This document shows positions 1 through 4,874 of a stretch of 12,030 nt of DNA, in pieces. Below the pieces are notes generated by a model that worked only from the letters and a program-made list of their open reading frames with translations, searched no databases and was not told where the DNA came from. Made by a program: the position numbers and the translations under genes. Where the stretch lies: positions 1-12,030 of the forward strand of contig CADWAF010001051.1 in NCBI GenBank assembly GCA_902984215.1, given 5' to 3'. Each line of letters opens with the position of its first letter. Position 1 is the stretch's first letter. The stretch is from Willaertia magna (Eukaryota > Heterolobosea > Eutetramitea > Acrasida > Naegleriidae).

Positions 1-2
1 TA

Positions 3-1898
3 GATTTTGTAATAATTTATTCTGCTAATGGAAGCGTTATTCGTACAAGAGCAATGGATTATAGTACTGGTAATTCAAATACAGATATTAATTTAATTCC
101 AAAGTTATTTAGAGAATTACCTAAATTTATAATTAATAATGGTAAAAATCCTTTTTATAAGAATGGTGGATTTATTGTTAATGATTTAAATAACCAAATA
201 GTTTTATATAATATAGGGCCTGTCACCCCAACTAGAGTAACACAAGACACAATTCCAACTGGACTATTCTTAGAAGCTCGTTATTTTGGAACAACCTTAC
301 TTTCAGATATTTCTAAGACTGTTCAATCATGTATCTCTACACATTTATGGAATGATAATAATGATGCAATATCAAAGAAATTTAGAAGCTCTTTAACAAA
401 TTATAAGTCAAATATGGTAGTGCCACAACTTGATAAAGATATTGATTGGTTTAATGTAGATGTATTTGCAACTGGTATTCTTTCTCAAGAACAATTAGAT
501 CATAGAGTATGTTGGAGTCCTAATGATCAAGAAAATGTGACTTCCAATAATAGATTTGCCTCTTATGAATTAGTTGGTGACATTAATGGAGATCCATTAT
601 TTATTTCAAGAGTAGATCAATCACGTAATATACAAACTGTTGGTGTACAAACCTTATTACTTGCTATCTTTTTACTTTTTGGTGTTTGTATTCTAGCTAC
701 AGTTGTTATAATTGTTTTTATTGAAAGAAGAATATTATATAGAGTTTCTTCATTAACTAAAAGGATACAACAAATTACAGGTACAAATGATTCTAAACAA
801 AGAATTAACTTATTTAGAAAAGATGATGATGAAATTGGTTTTATGGTTAGAAATATTAATGGATTATTAACTTCATTAGATAATTTATTAGAAGAATCTA
901 AAGAACAAGAAATTGTAAAGAAATTATTTCAACGTATTGCAATTGTTGAAGAAACTACAAAGAATATAATGAACGCAATTAAAGATATTGTTTTAACTAT
1001 TGGTGAGGGTGGAAATATAATTTATGCAAATCATTCTTTTTATGAACAACTTGGATATAATGCAAGAAATATTAATGGAAGTGTTAATAATTCTCAATCT
1101 TTAACGATTGATGTTGTATTTCCATATATTTTAAATACTTTAAAGACTGCTGGATCTACTTCTTCATTGTCTACAACAACAACTACAATTACAAATCAAC
1201 ATCATCACATTCCTTCAATAGATAATATGTCAATTGTAAATTCTAGAGAGAATCTTATTACAAATGAAAATAATAACAAAAACAATAATAATGAAATAAG
1301 TGTTGGTAATATTTACACAATTATTTTAAGAGAATTAGAAGATGGTCGTTCTCATATTATTAAGGCAGCAACTAAGAATCATAAAGAAACAATTGATTTT
1401 GAATGTATTATTACAAAAACATATGTCATTATAAATAATGTAGAAACCGTAGCTTACGTTTTAGTTGGAAGAAAATTATCTAATCGTTTCTCTTCTTCCT
1501 CAATGACAAATACACTTTCAGAAGAAGATGAAGAAATTTTGGGAGAATTTGATAAAATGTTATTAGATGAACATGAAAGATTAAAATTTAAAGAATTTTG
1601 TAGGAATGAAAAGTCAGAAGAAAATATATTATTTATTGAATCCGTTTTGGAATATAAGAATTTAAAACAACCACATGAAAGAATGATAAAACAAGAATAT
1701 ATTTTAAATACTTTTTTATCTAATGAAAATCATTTAAATTTAAGTGATGAAATATTTACGAAAGAATTACCAATTATTAAGAGAGGAATAGGTCAAGTTG
1801 ATTTATTTGATAATTTATTAATTTATGTTGAAACAACTGTTTGTAAGGATACATTTATGAGATTTAAACAACAACAAACCCATTTAATGTATTTATAA
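3..1898 (+). CDS. CHASE4-like/TM/HAMP/PAS/RGS transmembrane signalling protein, 5'-partial
   Basis: Residues are numbered from the Met codon at 54. The frame stays open for 17 codons before that Met up to the window edge, and those codons (DFVIIYSANGSVIRTRAMDY) look like the start of a CHASE4 domain, so the gene begins outside the window and Met54 is internal. Order: CHASE4-like extracellular sensor to about 190 (GGFIVNDLNN, then PTGLFLEARYF as in the family's G-L-v-x-g-R-x-l segment); TM helix about 196-224; HAMP about 225-285 (DDDEIGFMVRNINGL); PAS from about 303 (IGEGGNIIYANHSFYEQLGY) resuming at 450-475 after a Thr/His/Asn-rich insertion (about 365-415); RGS about 493-608 (KFKEFCRNEKSEENILFIES, ending DTFMRF). 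RGS domains accelerate GTP hydrolysis by G-alpha subunits, so the likely role is ligand-controlled damping of G-protein signalling at a membrane. No kinase or cyclase domain follows the PAS. A first TM helix is expected upstream. RGS, HAMP and TM calls are strong; CHASE4 is moderate. Confidence 0.85.
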   Translation, partial: DFVIIYSANGSVIRTRAMDYSTGNSNTDINLIPKLFRELPKFIINNGKNPFYKNGGFIVNDLNNQIVLYNIGPVTPTRVTQDTIPTGLFLEARYFGTTLLSDISKTVQSCISTHLWNDNNDAISKKFRSSLTNYKSNMVVPQLDKDIDWFNVDVFATGILSQEQLDHRVCWSPNDQENVTSNNRFASYELVGDINGDPLFISRVDQSRNIQTVGVQTLLLAIFLLFGVCILATVVIIVFIERRILYRVSSLTKRIQQITGTNDSKQRINLFRKDDDEIGFMVRNINGLLTSLDNLLEESKEQEIVKKLFQRIAIVEETTKNIMNAIKDIVLTIGEGGNIIYANHSFYEQLGYNARNINGSVNNSQSLTIDVVFPYILNTLKTAGSTSSLSTTTTTITNQHHHIPSIDNMSIVNSRENLITNENNNKNNNNEISVGNIYTIILRELEDGRSHIIKAATKNHKETIDFECIITKTYVIINNVETVAYVLVGRKLSNRFSSSSMTNTLSEEDEEILGEFDKMLLDEHERLKFKEFCRNEKSEENILFIESVLEYKNLKQPHERMIKQEYILNTFLSNENHLNLSDEIFTKELPIIKRGIGQVDLFDNLLIYVETTVCKDTFMRFKQQQTHLMYL

Positions 1899-1941
1899 AA
1901 AGATAGTTGACTTGCCATTCTTAAAACCTTTAATTGTACAT

Positions 1942-1951
1942 AATAAATAAA
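1942..1951 (+). terminator. Poly(A) signal, overlapping AATAAATAAA
   Basis: Two overlapping AATAAA hexamers (1942-1947 and 1946-1951) lie 44 nt after the stop of the RGS gene, inside the 58-nt gap to the convergent serpin gene. This is the probable polyadenylation signal of the RGS gene. Cleavage 10-30 nt downstream would place its mRNA end at or inside the serpin 3' end. Confidence 0.5.
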
Positions 1952-1955
1952 ACAA

Positions 1956-1961
1956 TTTATT
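1956..1961 (-). terminator. Poly(A) signal overlapping the serpin stop codon
   Basis: Read on the minus strand the serpin ends CAA TAA ATT, so the hexamer AATAAA contains the stop codon. It is the nearest canonical signal for this gene. Its use would give a very short 3' UTR running into the 3' end of the convergent RGS gene. Confidence 0.4.
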
Positions 1962-3120
1962 GAACGATATCATTTACTCTACCCATAAATAGAATGCTGT
2001 TAGTAGCGTTGTGTCTAATAACAAAGGCAAATGGTCTATCGACAATAAATTTAATGACATCATCTTTAGTAGTACTTCTCTTTCTCTTAGTCATTACGAC
2101 TGCAGTTGTAGCTGCTGCCTCAGTTCCCTTTTCATTAATCTTTACAAAAACCTTATGAAAGACTTTACTTATCTTAACATTATCCTCTTTATCCATTGCA
2201 CTAAAGTTAGCGTTATCAGAAAAACATTCTTTCATTCCAAAAGGTTGTTGCTTAAAAACATTTGACATTTCTTGAGAGAATTCTAAATCTAATTTTGGAA
2301 TTTTAATTTCTGCAATTGCTTTCTTATTTGTTTGTAAACCACCTAATTTAATTTGTGATAACCAATTATTAAATTCATTTTCTGATTCTTCATTTAAATC
2401 TTCATCTTCTTTTGGAACAATAAAAGTCATTGTAAAATTACCATCTTTATACAACATATCTAACCAATGATATTTATCATTTTCACCATATTGTTGATTC
2501 TTTACACTTGTTTTAGTCATAAAATTAACTCTACGATTTTCTTGTAAAGTATTAAAGGTGTATGGCACAGTATTGCTTTCATCAAACTTTTCTTTCCAAT
2601 CACTCAAGAAATGTACAGCATTAACTAAAACTAATTTTGTTTCATCATTTACTCCATTTTGTGGGATTATTTCTTTAATTAAATTATTTGTTTGTTTCTT
2701 AACTTCATTATTAATATTTACTCTTTCCTTTTCAAAGTTCTTTTCAAAATCACATAAATGTACTTTTGTTTTAAATACTTCTTGTAATAAATTATTGTAA
2801 TTATCAACAATTTTAAAGTGTGAATCCATAAATACAGAATTCACAATTTTTAAAACATATTCTTCTTCTAATAATTTTTCATACTTTTCTTTCATCATTT
2901 CTGTCATCTTTTCTTTTGTTTCTTCATTTGAAAAACATAAAGCTTTTTGCATTTCACTTAAAGTATTTCCGTTAGCTCCTAATAATGCCATGAATAAACA
3001 ATAGTGTAAGCTACATGGTGAAATTGCAACATTAGAATCTTTTTGTTGTTGATTTAAATAATGGAATAGTTGTAAACTGAATTGTTCTTGTGGATTAGAC
3101 TTGTTGTTGACAGCTTTCAT
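1957..3120 (-). CDS. Serpin family protein, intracellular type, basic reactive-centre loop
   Basis: 387 residues, the usual serpin size, with no introns. Family landmarks in order: SNVAISPCSLHYCLFMALLG (29-48) matching the N-x-x-x-SP-x-S segment; KKQTNNLIKEIIPQ (141-154); NAVHFLSDWKEKF (167-179); FSDNANFSAMD (300-310); the hinge FHKVFVKINEKGTEAAAT (321-338); and FIVDRPFAFVIRHNATNSIL (358-377), close to the C-terminal serpin signature. The hinge has Thr at P14 and Ala at P12-P10, as in inhibitory serpins that insert the cleaved loop into sheet A and trap a serine or cysteine protease. The loop then reads VVMTKRKRST. By hinge spacing P1 is Arg346; by distance to the FIVDRPF strand it could be Arg348, so the loop is about two residues longer than usual. 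There is no signal peptide: the N-terminus is polar, like cytosolic clade B serpins. The start at 3120 is the first Met and matches the normal serpin N-terminus. The target protease is unknown. Confidence 0.95.
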   Translation of the reverse strand: MKAVNNKSNPQEQFSLQLFHYLNQQQKDSNVAISPCSLHYCLFMALLGANGNTLSEMQKALCFSNEETKEKMTEMMKEKYEKLLEEEYVLKIVNSVFMDSHFKIVDNYNNLLQEVFKTKVHLCDFEKNFEKERVNINNEVKKQTNNLIKEIIPQNGVNDETKLVLVNAVHFLSDWKEKFDESNTVPYTFNTLQENRRVNFMTKTSVKNQQYGENDKYHWLDMLYKDGNFTMTFIVPKEDEDLNEESENEFNNWLSQIKLGGLQTNKKAIAEIKIPKLDLEFSQEMSNVFKQQPFGMKECFSDNANFSAMDKEDNVKISKVFHKVFVKINEKGTEAAATTAVVMTKRKRSTTKDDVIKFIVDRPFAFVIRHNATNSILFMGRVNDIVQ

Positions 3121-3296
3121 GTTTTGTATAGTTATGAATAGTTATTATTTTTTTTGTTGAAGACAATTTATCCTTCTTTGCTTTTAAGTTAAATTTTGAT
3201 TTAAGCAATAAGTGCGAAAGGATAAAGTGTTACACGGTTATAGTAACCAAATTTTAGGTAACAAAATTTGGTGGGTAGGTAAACTCACAAAACTCT
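3121..3296 (-). promoter_or_regulatory. Serpin upstream region with GGTTAC/GTAACC-type motifs
   Basis: The DNA between the serpin start and the next gene's poly(A) signal should hold the serpin promoter. An inverted pair of AGGATAAA octamers is present (plus strand 3219-3226, minus strand 3167-3174). Further out, 3229-3262 packs GTTAC (3229), GGTTA (3236), GTAACC (3243-3248) and GGTAAC (3257-3262) into about 35 nt. No TATA box can be assigned with confidence. The regulatory role is inferred from position and motif recurrence. Confidence 0.35.
3246..3272. repeat. Perfect 10-bp inverted repeat, 7-nt loop
   Basis: ACCAAATTTT (3246-3255) and its exact reverse complement AAAATTTGGT (3263-3272) flank the loop AGGTAAC. 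A smaller hairpin, GGTTA-tag-TAACC (3236-3248), overlaps its left edge. It lies about 125-150 nt upstream of the serpin start and beyond the poly(A) hexamer of the Cys-rich gene. It could be a dimeric factor site or a terminator-side hairpin. Confidence 0.5.
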
Positions 3297-3302
3297 TTTA
3301 TT
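3297..3302 (-). terminator. Poly(A) signal of the Cys/Lys-rich gene
   Basis: TTTATT on the plus strand is AATAAA on the minus strand, about 65 nt after the stop of the Cys/Lys-rich gene. It is the first canonical hexamer after that stop. Confidence 0.45.
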
Positions 3303-3304
3303 TA

Positions 3305-3322
3305 CAAAATTGTCAAAATTGT
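3305..3322. repeat. Tandem 9-nt direct repeat (CAAAATTGT x2)
   Basis: CAAAATTGT occurs twice head to tail with no gap (3305-3313 and 3314-3322), in the 3' UTR of the Cys/Lys-rich gene. It directly adjoins the palindrome at 3322-3336. Function unknown; it may only reflect slippage in A+T-rich DNA. Confidence 0.6.
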
Positions 3323-3336
3323 TACAATAATTGTAA
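3322..3336. repeat. Palindrome TTACAAT-a-ATTGTAA
   Basis: Perfect 7-bp arms around one central base, 31 nt after the stop of the minus-strand Cys/Lys-rich gene. The position would suit a 3' UTR hairpin or protein-binding element. It is weak on its own because the arms are mostly A/T. Confidence 0.45.
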
Positions 3337-3367
3337 ATTTACACAAATTTTTTGTTTTTACAGTGGC

Positions 3368-4735
3368 TTAATTCTTTTTGGCATAAGTCTTTACTTTTTG
3401 TTCTTTCTTATATCCTTTAGTTTGATTCTTTTTCTTTCCAAAATGTTTCTTAACATTCTTTTTCACATTCTTCTTTACTTTCTTTGCATCGGATTTTAAA
3501 TTCTTTTTAATTCCCTTCTTTTTTGGCTTATATGTATTTAATTTCTTTTTGTGATTTGTCTTTTTCTTTGGTTTATATGAATTTAATTTCTTCTTATTTT
3601 CTTTCTTTTTTGGAATATCTTGTTTCTTTTCTTCTTCTTTCTTCTTTGGTGCATATGTGTCAACTTGTTTCTTGTGTTCTCTTTTCTTTGGTTTATAACC
3701 ATTGACCTTCTTTTTCTTATGTTCTTCTTTCTTCTTCTTTGGTACATAAGTGTCTTGCTTCTTCTTTGCCTCTTTCTCATAAGGAACACAAACCTTCTTT
3801 CTTTCTGCACAAACTGTCTTTTCAGCATATTTTGTACATTCCTTCTTTCCTCCAACAAATTGATATTTTGCACAAACCTTTTCACCTTCAGATTTCTTTA
3901 CACAAACCTTTGTATACTTTTTCTTTGCACAAACCTTTGGCAATTTCTTATATTGTGTACAATATGGTACTGCTTTGTAATTACAACAATGTTCAATTTC
4001 CTTATGTTTTTCACAAACCCTTACTTTTTCAAATTTATCACAGAATTTACTTGGTGACCACTTTGTACAGAATCTAACCTTCTTCTTTGCAATACAGAAT
4101 TCATTCTTAACGAATTTAACACATTTCTTTTCATGTCCAACTTTCTTACAGAATTTAACTTTTGCATATTTTGTACATTTCTTTGTTGTTGTATAAGCTG
4201 CACAGATTTGATGACATTTTTGATTACAAACTGCATGATAATAAACATCAGTCCATCCTTTATAATGTTTACCTTCAACTTTCTTCCATCCCTTAATACA
4301 TTTACAAACTTTCTTATATTTAGTACATGATGTTTGAGTATGATATTTTGCACATCTTTGTTTATAATAATATTTTGTCTTTGGAATATAAGCATGTGCT
4401 GCACATCTTTCAGATTTATCATATTTAGTACAAACAAAATGATAAGCATATTCATCACAAGCATTATTCTTTCCTTTATGTTTACATGCTTCTTTCCAAG
4501 CATACTTAACACAAATCTTTTCTTTTGTTTTCTTTTCACATACTTGTTTGTAACCATGTCCTAAACAAATTGTGCTTGGTCCAGTCCATTTCTTACATTC
4601 TGATGTTGTTTTATATTCTTGACATTTTCCTTTACCAATAGTTTTCCAATCACAACAATAGCTTGGACTTACAGGGGTGTATGCTGGAGAATAAGGATGG
4701 TAGTATATAGGACTGGTAGGTTCATATACTGGCAT
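3368..4735 (-). CDS. Unrecognised protein: CTD-like heptads, Cys-nonapeptide tract, Lys-rich tail
   Basis: 455 residues, no intron, not assigned to a family. Three zones are visible. Residues 4-26 hold three heptads like the RNA polymerase II CTD (YEPTSPI, YHPYSPA, YTPVSPS). Residues 27-316 contain all 34 Cys; 20 successive Cys intervals are exactly nine residues, with consensus C-x-K-Y/F/W-x5, interrupted at 111-128, 146-170 and 288-300. Residues 317-455 have no Cys and are mostly Lys, with six degenerate YxPKKK units between 330 and 407. There is no signal peptide or TM segment, and no upstream exon supplying one is evident in the 139-nt gap. The start follows an A-rich CAAAAAA context and is followed at once by the heptads. 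Possible roles are a disulfide- or metal-linked structural protein, or a nucleic-acid-binding protein through the polycationic tail; neither is demonstrated. Length, constrained spacing and an intact frame argue that it is real. Confidence 0.85.
   Translation of the reverse strand: MPVYEPTSPIYYHPYSPAYTPVSPSYCCDWKTIGKGKCQEYKTTSECKKWTGPSTICLGHGYKQVCEKKTKEKICVKYAWKEACKHKGKNNACDEYAYHFVCTKYDKSERCAAHAYIPKTKYYYKQRCAKYHTQTSCTKYKKVCKCIKGWKKVEGKHYKGWTDVYYHAVCNQKCHQICAAYTTTKKCTKYAKVKFCKKVGHEKKCVKFVKNEFCIAKKKVRFCTKWSPSKFCDKFEKVRVCEKHKEIEHCCNYKAVPYCTQYKKLPKVCAKKKYTKVCVKKSEGEKVCAKYQFVGGKKECTKYAEKTVCAERKKVCVPYEKEAKKKQDTYVPKKKKEEHKKKKVNGYKPKKREHKKQVDTYAPKKKEEEKKQDIPKKKENKKKLNSYKPKKKTNHKKKLNTYKPKKKGIKKNLKSDAKKVKKNVKKNVKKHFGKKKNQTKGYKKEQKVKTYAKKN
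3515..3748 (-). repeat. YxPKKK repeats in the Lys-rich tail
   Basis: Six units at residues 330-407: YVPKKK, YKPKKR, YAPKKK, DIPKKK, YKPKKK and YKPKKK, spaced 13-17 residues. The last two sit in a near-identical 15-residue duplication (KKKLNSYKPKKKTNH, then KKKLNTYKPKKKGIK). This indicates growth by tandem duplication. Confidence 0.7.
3788..4624 (-). repeat. Cys-every-nine-residue (27-nt period) coding repeat
   Basis: Cys at 38, 47, 57, 66, 75, 84, 93, 102, 111, 128, 137, 146, 170, 178, 187, 196, 205, 214, 223, 232, 241, 250, 259, 269, 278, 288, 300, 309 and 316; extra Cys at 144, 174 and 251. The longest unbroken run is ten intervals of nine (178 to 259 gives nine; 57 to 111 gives six). Position +2 is often Lys and +3 usually Tyr, Phe or Trp; the residue before the next Cys is often Val, Phe or Tyr. 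Units differ at the DNA level, so the array is old and kept by selection on spacing rather than recently amplified. Confidence 0.85.
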
Positions 4736-4874
4736 TTTTTTGTAAAGTTGACTGCTTGCAAGATAATAGATAGATGCGATTTTAATTTTATCCCATTTAT
4801 TTTGTGAAGTTTATGAATTTCGTGTATTCAGTTTAACACAGTTTGTTAAAGAAAAAGGAGAAATTGTAAAGTTA
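4736..4874. promoter_or_regulatory. Divergent intergenic region (139 nt)
   Basis: This short gap separates the starts of the minus-strand Cys/Lys-rich gene and the plus-strand helical-repeat gene, so both promoters must lie here or in the coding ends. The plus side is A-rich before the start (GAAAAAGGAGAAATTG). The minus side ends in CAAAAAA before ATG. No clear TATA box or shared palindrome was found. Confidence 0.4.

Noticed and set aside
3620..4057. Plus-strand ORF of 145 residues resembling a hydrophobic membrane protein
   Set aside because: It is the antisense of the Lys-rich gene: AAG/AAA codons read backwards as CTT/TTT give Leu/Phe runs. The minus frame has the ordered Cys repeats.
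4021..4557. Minus-strand ORF of 178 residues (and 3583-3885) in another frame of the Cys/Lys gene
   Set aside because: Shadow frames produced by the 27-nt coding repeat; they lack the conserved periodicity and a plausible start context.
3788..4624. CRISPR-like or satellite array (27-nt period)
   Set aside because: The periodicity is in the protein only; DNA units are not identical and have no spacers.
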